Source of the DNA: Gammaproteobacteria bacterium
GTDB taxonomy: Bacteria > Pseudomonadota > Gammaproteobacteria > SZUA-229
NCBI GenBank assembly: GCA_029879605.1
Contig: JAOUQA010000098.1
Span: forward strand, 1 to 7,265
Direction of reading: 5' to 3'
Length of the DNA: 7,265 nucleotides
Shown here piece after piece: positions 1 to 5,685 of this stretch. The position numbers and the translations under genes are program-made. Each line of letters starts with the position of its first letter. Positions within the stretch are counted from its first letter, which is position 1. The notes beneath the pieces are model-generated. The model did not search any database, was not told where the DNA came from, and saw only the letters and a list, made by a program, of their open reading frames with translations.

Positions 1-503
1 CCTATGCCGTTATAAGACGAGAAAGCTCATTTATGAAAGATGCTCGCTCCTCACAGGGAGCACTGGGACTTATGCAACTTATGCCTGGAACTGCTCGTTC
101 AGTAGCAAGGTCTATGAACCTGCGATACAGGGGCAAGAAAAGCCTGCTCCAGGAAGACATCAATCTTCGACTTGGCACCGGCTACCTGGGAAAAATGCTA
201 AAACGTCATGACAGTCAACCTGTGCTGGCCACTGCTGCTTACAATGCCGGACCTCACCGGGTACAGAAATGGCTACCTGAAACCCAGCAAATGGACGCTA
301 TACGCTGGATTGAAACGATTCCATTTACTGAAACCAGGGAATATGTCAGCAATGTACTAGCTTACACAACAATTTATCAGCATTTAATGGAAAATGAATA
401 CACTCGCATCAGTCACCGCATGCCTCCTGTGCAACCTAAAAATGCACCTCAGCAACCCACTCAGCTAACTAGCATCATTCATCCAGAAACACCCGAAATA
501 TAA
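1..503 (+). CDS. slt: Soluble lytic murein transglycosylase, C-terminal catalytic domain (5' partial)
   Basis: This is the end of an Slt70-type (family 1A) lytic transglycosylase, a periplasmic enzyme that cleaves peptidoglycan between MurNAc and GlcNAc to give 1,6-anhydro-MurNAc ends. The frame is open from base 3 with no stop, so the gene starts upstream. The ATG at 33 cannot be the true start because the catalytic Glu codon of the RRESSF motif (21-23) lies before it. In the 166 visible residues, numbered from base 3, the catalytic Glu is residue 7, the GALGLMQLMPGTA block covers about 19-31, and AAYNAGP covers about 78-84. The IPFTETREYVSNVLAY segment then closes the fold as in E. coli Slt. 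After the domain comes a Pro/Gln-rich tail of about 35 residues that I do not associate with the standard enzyme. The large N-terminal helical superhelix expected for Slt70 is outside the window. No convincing terminator follows. Confidence 0.93.
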   Translation, partial: YAVIRRESSFMKDARSSQGALGLMQLMPGTARSVARSMNLRYRGKKSLLQEDINLRLGTGYLGKMLKRHDSQPVLATAAYNAGPHRVQKWLPETQQMDAIRWIETIPFTETREYVSNVLAYTTIYQHLMENEYTRISHRMPPVQPKNAPQQPTQLTSIIHPETPEI

Positions 504-614
504 TTTAACTATTAAAAACATCAAGATACTTGAATTATCTAACAAAGTAATCTAAGTTTATAACATAATTAACTAATATAACTGGTTTATTATTATTAAA
601 TTTAGGAGACTAAA

Positions 615-809
615 ATGTTAAATGAAAATAAAGCCCTTTCAATCGGTGAACATGTACGTATTAAAAGCACTGGCCAGAAAGTAACAATTGAGCAGCTGAG
701 CGATTATGGTTTTGCAGTTGTGAAGTTCTCTACAGGCGGTAAACATCGTTTATTAAATAACAAGCTTGAAAAAATACAGCTCCCTGAATTCATGTATCAA
801 ACCGATTAA
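615..809 (+). CDS. Small basic hypothetical protein, probably a beta-barrel fold
   Basis: I do not recognise this 64-aa protein. The start is supported by AGGAG at 604-608, six bases before the ATG, the best ribosome site in this part of the window. The sequence alternates hydrophobic and polar residues, with GEHVRIKSTGQKVTIEQL, then a turn, then FAVVKFSTGGKHRLLNNKLEKI. This pattern resembles small SH3-like or KOW-like barrels that bind nucleic acid or a partner protein, but that is inference from pattern only. It is lysine-rich and has no signal peptide or membrane helix, so it should be cytoplasmic. It stands alone between AT-rich gaps of 111 and 100 bases. An AT-only inverted repeat (8-bp arms, 821-828 and 836-843) follows but has no T tract. 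The good ribosome site and coding-like composition make it a real gene; its function is open. Confidence 0.75.
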   Translation: MLNENKALSIGEHVRIKSTGQKVTIEQLSDYGFAVVKFSTGGKHRLLNNKLEKIQLPEFMYQTD

Positions 810-909
810 AACGCTAAGCATTATATTTACTCTTAAAATATAAAGGTAATTTCTAAAGTTCTGATTTTTGAAGACGACATAATTATTAATCTAACAAATA
901 TATTTAACT

Positions 910-1167
910 ATGACCCAGATAACACCAGTCCAGAGAACGCATGCTCCAGCAAGGCACTCACAAAAACGTGCTCAAATTCAATTTTCTATGAGTAGAGAAT
1001 CCAGCGACAGCTCATTACCAACTATTTTTTCAGATCGTCGACTCACGCGGGAAAGACGTCAAATATCATTGACCATTTCTAATGAACGTCGCCAAGAACA
1101 TGATCGCCGAAAGTTCAGCGGGTTAAACTATGAAACAGAGGGGCGGATAATAAACACTCTGGCTTAA
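910..1167 (+). CDS. Small arginine-rich hypothetical protein with duplicated (D/E)RR-x3-(D/E)RR motif
   Basis: This is an 85-aa, strongly basic protein of unknown function. Residues 42-50 read DRRLTRERR and residues 59-67 read ERRQEHDRR, so the same nine-residue pattern, (D/E)RR-x3-(D/E)RR, occurs twice, eight residues apart. The first 40 residues are polar, Ser/Gln/His-rich and probably disordered. There is no signal peptide or membrane segment. RxxxR patterns resemble the c-di-GMP-contacting N-terminal motif of PilZ domains, but the rest of a PilZ fold is absent, so ligand binding is only a thought. No Shine-Dalgarno sequence precedes the ATG; a TATATT box at 899-904 lies five bases upstream, so the message could be leaderless. 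The gene ends eight bases before the next one. The motif duplication argues for a real protein, while the missing ribosome site lowers certainty about the start. Confidence 0.6.
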   Translation: MTQITPVQRTHAPARHSQKRAQIQFSMSRESSDSSLPTIFSDRRLTRERRQISLTISNERRQEHDRRKFSGLNYETEGRIINTLA

Positions 1168-1175
1168 AAATATCT

Positions 1176-1409
1176 ATGAACTCAAAAACAGCACTCACCA
1201 TTAAAGTTTTCATCACCCTGGGACTCGCTATTTCAGGTATCGTTTATATACTACAAACTCCACCTAATGCTCAATATTCAGGCTCCAGTCAAAAATCACA
1301 GAATAACTCTGGTTATTCGTATGACTCGGACTCAGCCCATCAATCAGAAGATAATGCATCTTTGACGGGCAATAGAAATCGATATGAAGAAGCGAAAGTT
1401 GGCGATTAA
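1176..1409 (+). CDS. Small single-pass membrane protein, hypothetical
   Basis: This 77-aa protein of unknown function has an N-terminal hydrophobic helix (about residues 9-26, core VFITLGLAISGIVYIL) preceded by two lysines. A low-complexity Ser/Asn/Gln/Tyr-rich tail of about 50 residues follows and ends in a charged stretch. The positive-inside rule would put the tail in the periplasm, either as a signal anchor or after cleavage by signal peptidase; no lipobox Cys is present. The start lies eight bases after the stop of the upstream gene and has no ribosome site of its own, so it may depend on translational coupling. Its stop codon overlaps by four bases the stop of the convergent phosphoribulokinase-like gene. 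No homologue is recognised. The helix plus uninterrupted frame support a gene, but the low-complexity tail leaves room for doubt. Confidence 0.5.
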   Translation: MNSKTALTIKVFITLGLAISGIVYILQTPPNAQYSGSSQKSQNNSGYSYDSDSAHQSEDNASLTGNRNRYEEAKVGD

Positions 1410-2359
1410 TCCCTGCCCTTGTGGCTATTCTTACATAGTCTTTCTATGATGGGAGCACATATAACCTCCAGAGCATGCCTCATTTCACCACCTGGAATAA
1501 CCATGGTGTTAGGTCTGGACATAAATGACTTATTGATGCGCTTTAATAACAATGGGAAATCATACTTGGCCGGCTCTCTAAAACGTATCACGACTATACT
1601 TTCAGACTCTGTAGGCACATCTCTTGCGATAAACGGATTTGACGTATCAACGATAGGTACTCGCTGAAAATTTATATCCGTTACTGAAAACTGGGGAACA
1701 ATAAAGTGAATATAATCCTGCAACCGATCAAGAATCGTCGTCGTTGTATCTTCCGGGCATAATCTCGCACGATGGTTATCTAAATGAATTTTCTGAATCC
1801 ATTCAAGATTAATCGCGGGAACAACTCCAATCAATAAATCAACATACCGAGCCACATCAATCACATTACCTGCATGATTGCCTCGTCTTTCCTCTTTCAC
1901 AATCGGATTATGGGAATCACTCATTTTTCTTCTTGTCCATGTTTCGGAAACAACACCTCCATGCATACCTTCATAAAACAGTAAATCCGTATTACCCGGA
2001 ATATCCTCCCATTCAGTAAAAGAACCCACTGATTTACTGAACCTTGTCGCATGTTCTTCAGTATTGATTGCGCGTCTTATTTTCCCATGCCCATTTTCCG
2101 AATACGTCCTGAAAACTGATTGCAACTTTTCAAAATCATTTAATTCCGGGCCATAGCAACTAACAGCTTTACCTTTCTCAGTGGCATCTTTAATACGTGC
2201 CTCCATCTCTCGGGCCTCATACCGCATAAAGCCATCACCATGGATAAAACAGGCATTAATATTCTGTCTTCTAAAAATATATTTAAATGCCTGTTGTACC
2301 ACCGTTGTACCTGCACCTGAAGCACCGGTAACCGCAATTACAGGGTGTTTTTCTGACAT
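1406..2359 (-). CDS. Divergent phosphoribulokinase-family protein
   Basis: This is a P-loop kinase homologous throughout to bacterial phosphoribulokinase, which phosphorylates ribulose 5-phosphate (Ru5P) to RuBP in the Calvin cycle. It has the P-loop GASGAGTT (12-19), GD at 41-42, FYEGMHGG (128-135), GVVPAINLEWIQKIH (178-192), VPQFSVTDINFQRVP, VDTSNPFIARDVPT and VIPGG (287-291). At 317 aa it is longer than the usual roughly 290, because about 26 residues (within 138-168) are inserted after EGMHGGVV. Aligned by eye with recalled Rhodobacter sphaeroides and E. coli sequences, Asp42, Glu131, Lys165 and Asp169 equivalents are kept (Asp42, Glu130, Lys190, Asp194). The Ru5P contacts His45, Arg49, His100, Arg168 and Arg173 are Met45, Ala49, Asn99, Leu193 and Ala198. 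Substrate may therefore differ and no symbol is given. The start has a strong AGGAGG held in a hairpin. A possible -10 TATAAT lies at 2498-2493 (minus) without a good -35. Confidence 0.9.
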   Translation of the reverse strand: MSEKHPVIAVTGASGAGTTVVQQAFKYIFRRQNINACFIHGDGFMRYEAREMEARIKDATEKGKAVSCYGPELNDFEKLQSVFRTYSENGHGKIRRAINTEEHATRFSKSVGSFTEWEDIPGNTDLLFYEGMHGGVVSETWTRRKMSDSHNPIVKEERRGNHAGNVIDVARYVDLLIGVVPAINLEWIQKIHLDNHRARLCPEDTTTTILDRLQDYIHFIVPQFSVTDINFQRVPIVDTSNPFIARDVPTESESIVVIRFREPAKYDFPLLLKRINKSFMSRPNTMVIPGGEMRHALEVICAPIIERLCKNSHKGRD

Positions 2360-2375
2360 ATGCAGCCTCCTGCAT
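2360..2375 (-). promoter_or_regulatory. Ribosome binding site in the loop of a start-codon hairpin (phosphoribulokinase-like gene)
   Basis: Read on the minus strand, the 16 bases directly before the ATG are ATGCAG-GAGG-CTGCAT, a perfect 6-bp inverted repeat whose four-base loop is the core of the Shine-Dalgarno sequence. The full AGGAGG (2371-2366) is six bases from the start codon, ideal spacing. In the folded form the SD core would be displayed in the loop while two of its bases and the spacer are paired, so initiation could be tuned by folding. The symmetry is seen directly; any regulatory role is inference. Confidence 0.5.
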
Positions 2376-2591
2376 TTTTAATAGCCTATTAATACTTTAA
2401 ATTTACCCACATGGCAAAAATATCTAACCTGTCGCTACCCTCACATTTACCGCCCTTGAATACAATCGGGAAATTATTTAAGTAAATTATTGATTATATT
2501 AATAATAATGTCTCATCATCCATAGTCTCCGCTAGCTTTTTTATCACACTTGCCCTGACTATGTCCTCCATATTTATCAATTATTAACAAT

Positions 2592-2620
2592 TTGACAGAC
2601 AGCTATTAAGAATCTATTAG
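2592..2620 (+). promoter_or_regulatory. Sigma70-type promoter for the small arginine-rich gene at 2641
   Basis: A perfect -35 hexamer TTGACA (2592-2597) is followed after 17 bases by TATTAG (2615-2620, four of six matches to TATAAT). Transcription would start near 2627, giving a short leader that begins at about the AGGAGAG ribosome site (2628-2634). It is the best promoter in the 281-base gap between the divergent genes; the rest of that gap (2376-2591) shows only an untested minus-strand TATAAT and a 25-codon minus-strand reading frame. Confidence 0.5.
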
Positions 2621-2640
2621 TTATATCAGGAGAGAAAGAA

Positions 2641-2850
2641 ATGATAAAAGACCACCTTAATCATGATGAAATCCTGTTTATTACAGGTTGCGAAAGAAGA
2701 CTCGCTAAATCACCAAGACGTGCTGATAAACCTCGACGACACCGTATCAGGTTTGAATCTGACCTAAGCGACTGTCGCTCTGGCATGCTTCGACGCCATG
2801 AAGATGAAGAAGGCTTCATTGAAATAGCAAGTCTATATAATGAAGCGTAG
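2641..2850 (+). CDS. Small arginine-rich hypothetical protein
   Basis: This 69-aa protein of unknown function has a strong ribosome site (AGGAGAG, 2628-2634, six bases before the ATG) and a good promoter just upstream, so it is very likely expressed. Arg-Arg pairs occur at residues 19-20, 26-27, 32-33 and 51-52, and the middle reads ERRLAKSPRRADKPRRHRIRF. The C-terminal third is acidic (RRHEDEEGFIEIASLYNEA). There is no signal peptide or membrane helix. The ERR-containing start resembles the DRRLTRERR stretch of the small protein at 910-1167 on the other side of the kinase gene, so the two may be distant relatives; this is based only on pattern. The arginine spacing also recalls the RxxxR of Pilz-type c-di-GMP binders, but no PilZ fold is present. 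It is transcribed divergently from the kinase and convergently with the PilZ gene. Confidence 0.75.
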   Translation: MIKDHLNHDEILFITGCERRLAKSPRRADKPRRHRIRFESDLSDCRSGMLRRHEDEEGFIEIASLYNEA

Positions 2851-2962
2851 CTATTAACCCCAGATCAAAAAATACAGGAAAAAAATTACAACAGACACAA
2901 CAATAAACTCAAAGCTGGAGATTATTTTACATAATCTACATGACTCATCCATTTAGAATATG

Positions 2963-3337
2963 CTATGCCGCTACCAGCAGTGATTTAACCAACTTACGCC
3001 ATTCGACAAGATCCGTCACTGTATCGCGACGATCTCTTAAAATAACACCCGCCTCAAATACATCTTCACCACTTAACTCGGTACACCATCGAACATTACC
3101 AGTAAGAAAAAACTTTCTATTTTCATTTTTCAGAGTAATCCACATATCAAGAACACTGTCTTTCTTAAGCATATGAGAAAACAATATTTTCAGGCCTGAT
3201 GCTGAAATATCAATTGCTGAACTATCTATAGTTTTACCCAGTAACCCAGGATGCTCAGATGAGAACACAATTTGCAAACTTAAATCTTCAGGCGCTACAA
3301 ATCTTTGGTCTTTGCGCCGATCACTGTGGTCACTCAT
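2963..3337 (-). CDS. PilZ domain protein, probable cyclic-di-GMP receptor
   Basis: This is a stand-alone PilZ domain of 124 aa. PilZ proteins bind cyclic-di-GMP and pass the signal to motility, polysaccharide or attachment machinery through protein contacts. Both ligand motifs are intact: RxxxR at residues 8-12 (RKDQR) and DxSxxG at 43-48 (DISASG). The later GNVRW...AGVIL segment (80-100) is the usual second half of the barrel, and a C-terminal helix (about 105-124) follows. No membrane segment or other domain is present. It lies 33 bases after rmuC on the same strand, with AAGGGA seven bases before its ATG, so it is probably the second gene of an rmuC-pilZ transcript. The downstream gap to 2850 contains a 7-bp AT-rich inverted repeat (2919-2937) without a T run, so the terminator is uncertain. 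Ligand binding is well supported; the output is unknown. Confidence 0.9.
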   Translation of the reverse strand: MSDHSDRRKDQRFVAPEDLSLQIVFSSEHPGLLGKTIDSSAIDISASGLKILFSHMLKKDSVLDMWITLKNENRKFFLTGNVRWCTELSGEDVFEAGVILRDRRDTVTDLVEWRKLVKSLLVAA

Positions 3338-3370
3338 AGGACTATCCCTTTATAAAACTCTAAAAAATAT

Positions 3371-4723
3371 TTATTCTTCGATGGCTTCTGTTGTAGAAGA
3401 CTTTAATAATATAGACGAATCTTCCTCTAAAATTTCAACTTTTTCAATTTTTTCAAATCGATTACTGATTTTTTTTGCAGACGTGTTCACATCTTCAACA
3501 TCCTTTTGTGCCTGGTGTATATGCTTACTGAGATTATTCATCCTGACTGTAAACCTGTCAAAATCTCTGGACAGCGCAACCAGATGGTCCTGAATCAAAT
3601 GAACCTGTTTACGAGTTGCAGAATCCTTCAAAACAGCTCGTGCCGTGGTCAAAACTGCCATCAGGGTCGTTGGCGAAACCAGCCACACCCTGGCTCGGTG
3701 CGCCTCTTCAACCAGATCATAAAAATGAGCATGTATTTCTGCAAAAACAGCTTCTGCAGGAATAAACATAACAGCACCATCAGATGTTTTACCAGGAAGT
3801 ATATATTTGCTGGCAATATCCTTAATGTGTTTACGTATATCCTGCTTAAACTGACGTTCAGCAAACTGACGATCACCTTTAGCCACATCAATATCAGTCA
3901 TTTGCCGAAATGATTCCAGGGGAAATTTTGAGTCAATCGCAATATTGCCTGTTGGCTCTGGCAAAAAAAGCATACAATCAACACGGGTATCATTAGGCAG
4001 TGTATACTGAAATTCAAAACTAGTCTCTGGCATAACATTCCTTACCAGCGCATTCAGCTGAACTTCACCAAACGCACCTCGAGATCGCTTATCTGATAGC
4101 ACTTCCTGCAAACTGACAACGTTACCTGATAACTCAGCAATTTTTTTCTGTGCCTCATCAATAAGCGCCAGTCGCTTCAATACATCAGTAAATGTTGCAG
4201 TTGTTTTCTCAAATCCTTCATTCAGCCTTTTCTCTACCTGGCCACTAATATTATTCAATCTCTCATCAGTTGATTTTGTCAAAGCATCCATTCGCTTACC
4301 AAGCTCATCCCCGTAACGACTTAATGCATCTGTAACCTGTTGCTGCACATGCTGCATACCCTGACTTAAATTTTCCTGCTGAATTTTTAGAGTCTCCAGC
4401 TGTCTTTCCTCAAATCCCTGACGGTGCTGCATCAGAGTATTCTGAATACTCTCTCTAAAACTGGAAAAACGATCTGCCTGGTGCTCGGACATTTCTCCAA
4501 GCCTGCGCTCAAGATTCTGTAGCAATTCACTCTGCTTTGCTAACAATTGCTCTCTAATACCCGCTATTTCTGTTTTTATCTCCAGCGTTAATTCACTATC
4601 CAGAGTTGAATACTGCGCAATACCGTCCGAAATTTGCTTAATTTTATACATCATGTATAAATTTGACAGTATCAACAGTGATACTATACCCAGCAATATA
4701 ATAATTATTGTTTCAATCGGCAT
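3371..4723 (-). CDS. rmuC: RmuC family DNA recombination protein
   Basis: RmuC is a conserved bacterial protein whose loss in E. coli raises inversion at short inverted repeats; its core is related to PD-(D/E)XK nucleases. The 450-aa product starts with a membrane helix (about residues 4-26), followed by a long coiled coil (about 30-215) rich in Gln, Glu and Leu. The RmuC domain (about 213-400) has RGAFGEVQL, the nuclease-like Asp249 in RVDCMLFLP, IAIDSKFPLESF with Asp264-Ser-Lys266, VMFIPAEAVFAEI and RVWLVSPTTLMAVLTTARAV. The tail (about 400-450) is again helical and acidic. Length and domain order are normal for the family. No in-frame alternative start is available before an upstream stop, and no clear Shine-Dalgarno precedes the ATG. 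The gene is divergent from the PfkB kinase across 89 bases and is followed by the PilZ gene. Confidence 0.95.
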   Translation of the reverse strand: MPIETIIIILLGIVSLLILSNLYMMYKIKQISDGIAQYSTLDSELTLEIKTEIAGIREQLLAKQSELLQNLERRLGEMSEHQADRFSSFRESIQNTLMQHRQGFEERQLETLKIQQENLSQGMQHVQQQVTDALSRYGDELGKRMDALTKSTDERLNNISGQVEKRLNEGFEKTTATFTDVLKRLALIDEAQKKIAELSGNVVSLQEVLSDKRSRGAFGEVQLNALVRNVMPETSFEFQYTLPNDTRVDCMLFLPEPTGNIAIDSKFPLESFRQMTDIDVAKGDRQFAERQFKQDIRKHIKDIASKYILPGKTSDGAVMFIPAEAVFAEIHAHFYDLVEEAHRARVWLVSPTTLMAVLTTARAVLKDSATRKQVHLIQDHLVALSRDFDRFTVRMNNLSKHIHQAQKDVEDVNTSAKKISNRFEKIEKVEILEEDSSILLKSSTTEAIEE

Positions 4724-4774
4724 AAGATTTTTTACAATTTGTAACCAGGCCTGATTATGACATATTTATACTTT

Positions 4775-4803
4775 AATACAGTATTCAGCAATTTTTCTAT
4801 AAT
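4775..4803 (+). promoter_or_regulatory. Candidate promoter with perfect -10 close to the PfkB kinase start
   Basis: A perfect TATAAT lies at 4798-4803, only nine bases before the ATG at 4813. Seventeen bases upstream is AATACA (4775-4780), a weak -35 with three matches to TTGACA. Transcription would begin at about 4810, leaving almost no leader, which agrees with the absence of a Shine-Dalgarno sequence. In so AT-rich a gap the hexamer could be chance. Confidence 0.35.
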
Positions 4804-4812
4804 TTAACTAAT

Positions 4813-5685
4813 ATGGCTAACATCTTACTCACCGGTATTGTAACACTTGATATCATTAATCACCTTCAGAACTACCCAGAAGAAGATTGTGAAGCACGAG
4901 CTCTGGCACAGGATTTTAGACGTGGTGGCAATGCATCCAATACCGCAACTATACTAAGCCAGCTCAACCATAACTGCACCCTGGCTGCCAATATTACAGA
5001 TGACGGTTCAGGTTCATTTCTTCTAGATGATCTTCATAACAATCATATAGAATTACCATCTGACTGCCAGCTATCAGGCTATACTACGCCTACATCTTAT
5101 ATATCGCTTAGTCAAAAATCTGGTTCTAGAACTATTATTCACTATCGTAATCTACCAGAACTCAGCCACCATCAATTTAATCAAATTCAACTCGATAGAT
5201 TTGACTGGCTTCATTTTGAAAGTAGAAATATCCATGAAACACGTAAAATCATGGACACAGCAAGCCAATATGAAAAAACCATCTCCCTGGAACTTGAAAA
5301 ACCTAGAGAGAATAGTCAAAGCCTGATTGATTTTGCTAATATCATTTTCATATCAAGACCTTATGCTGAGTCACTACACTTTAAGACAGCGACTGACTGT
5401 ATACAACATTTTCATTCTCTATATCCTGAAAAAATCTTTATCTGTACCTGGGGAGCCAGTGGCGCTAATGCCATTAATCATGAAGACTTATATTCATGCC
5501 CAGCAACTACCACTGAAAATATTATTGATACGATAGGTGCAGGAGATACTTTCATCGCAGGATTTATACATGCCTTTCTTAAGCTCGGAACCTTGGAAAA
5601 ATCTCTCATTTACGCAACCAGACTGGCTGGATTAAAATGCACACAAAATGGTTTAACCAACCTGGAAATTACAGATGTCTACTAA
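4813..5685 (+). CDS. PfkB-family sugar kinase, ketohexokinase-like
   Basis: This ribokinase/PfkB-superfamily kinase (290 aa) most resembles ketohexokinase, which phosphorylates fructose to fructose 1-phosphate with ATP. Segments shared with recalled animal ketohexokinase are GIVTLDII (8-15), YPEEDCEAR, FRRGGNASNTATILSQL (35-51), DWLHFESRN (131-139), LELEKPRE (159-166), FISRPYA, CTWGASGANA and DTIGAGDTFIAGFIHA (239-254). The catalytic-base equivalent is Asp245 in GAGD. Sugar-contact equivalents Asp13, Asn40 and Asn43 are in place, so an active kinase is expected, though the exact sugar is not certain; other PfkB members use ribose, fructose phosphates or nucleosides. There is no Shine-Dalgarno sequence and a TATAAT lies just upstream, suggesting a leaderless message. 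Its last 11 bases overlap the Rieske gene, implying coupled translation. Confidence 0.88.
   Translation: MANILLTGIVTLDIINHLQNYPEEDCEARALAQDFRRGGNASNTATILSQLNHNCTLAANITDDGSGSFLLDDLHNNHIELPSDCQLSGYTTPTSYISLSQKSGSRTIIHYRNLPELSHHQFNQIQLDRFDWLHFESRNIHETRKIMDTASQYEKTISLELEKPRENSQSLIDFANIIFISRPYAESLHFKTATDCIQHFHSLYPEKIFICTWGASGANAINHEDLYSCPATTTENIIDTIGAGDTFIAGFIHAFLKLGTLEKSLIYATRLAGLKCTQNGLTNLEITDVY

Noticed and set aside
33..35. ATG as start of the transglycosylase
   Set aside because: The conserved catalytic Glu motif is encoded in frame just upstream, so the gene extends beyond the window edge.
499..511. 13-base TATAATTTAACTA repeated exactly at 4798-4810
   Set aside because: In DNA this AT-rich a 13-base match is expected by chance; one copy overlaps the transglycosylase stop codon and has no matching context.
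821..843. AT-only inverted repeat, 8-bp arms and 7-base loop, after the 64-aa gene
   Set aside because: No G or C in the stem and no T tract, so too weak to call a terminator in AT-rich DNA.
1419..2381. Plus-strand open frames antisense to the kinase (1419-1667, 2181-2381)
   Set aside because: They are explained as the complement of conserved kinase codons; no ribosome site or recognisable protein.
2919..2937. Inverted repeat AGATTAT / ATAATCT between the two convergent small genes
   Set aside because: It is a short AT-rich stem without a T run on either strand, so not a supported terminator.
3312..3913. Plus-strand open frames inside rmuC (about 3312-3593 and 3506-3913)
   Set aside because: They are antisense to a clearly coding RmuC domain and show no family-like motifs.
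1406..5685. Joint Calvin-cycle or sugar pathway formed by the phosphoribulokinase-like protein and the PfkB kinase
   Set aside because: They are over 2 kb apart in opposite orientation with unrelated genes between them, and no other pathway genes are present.
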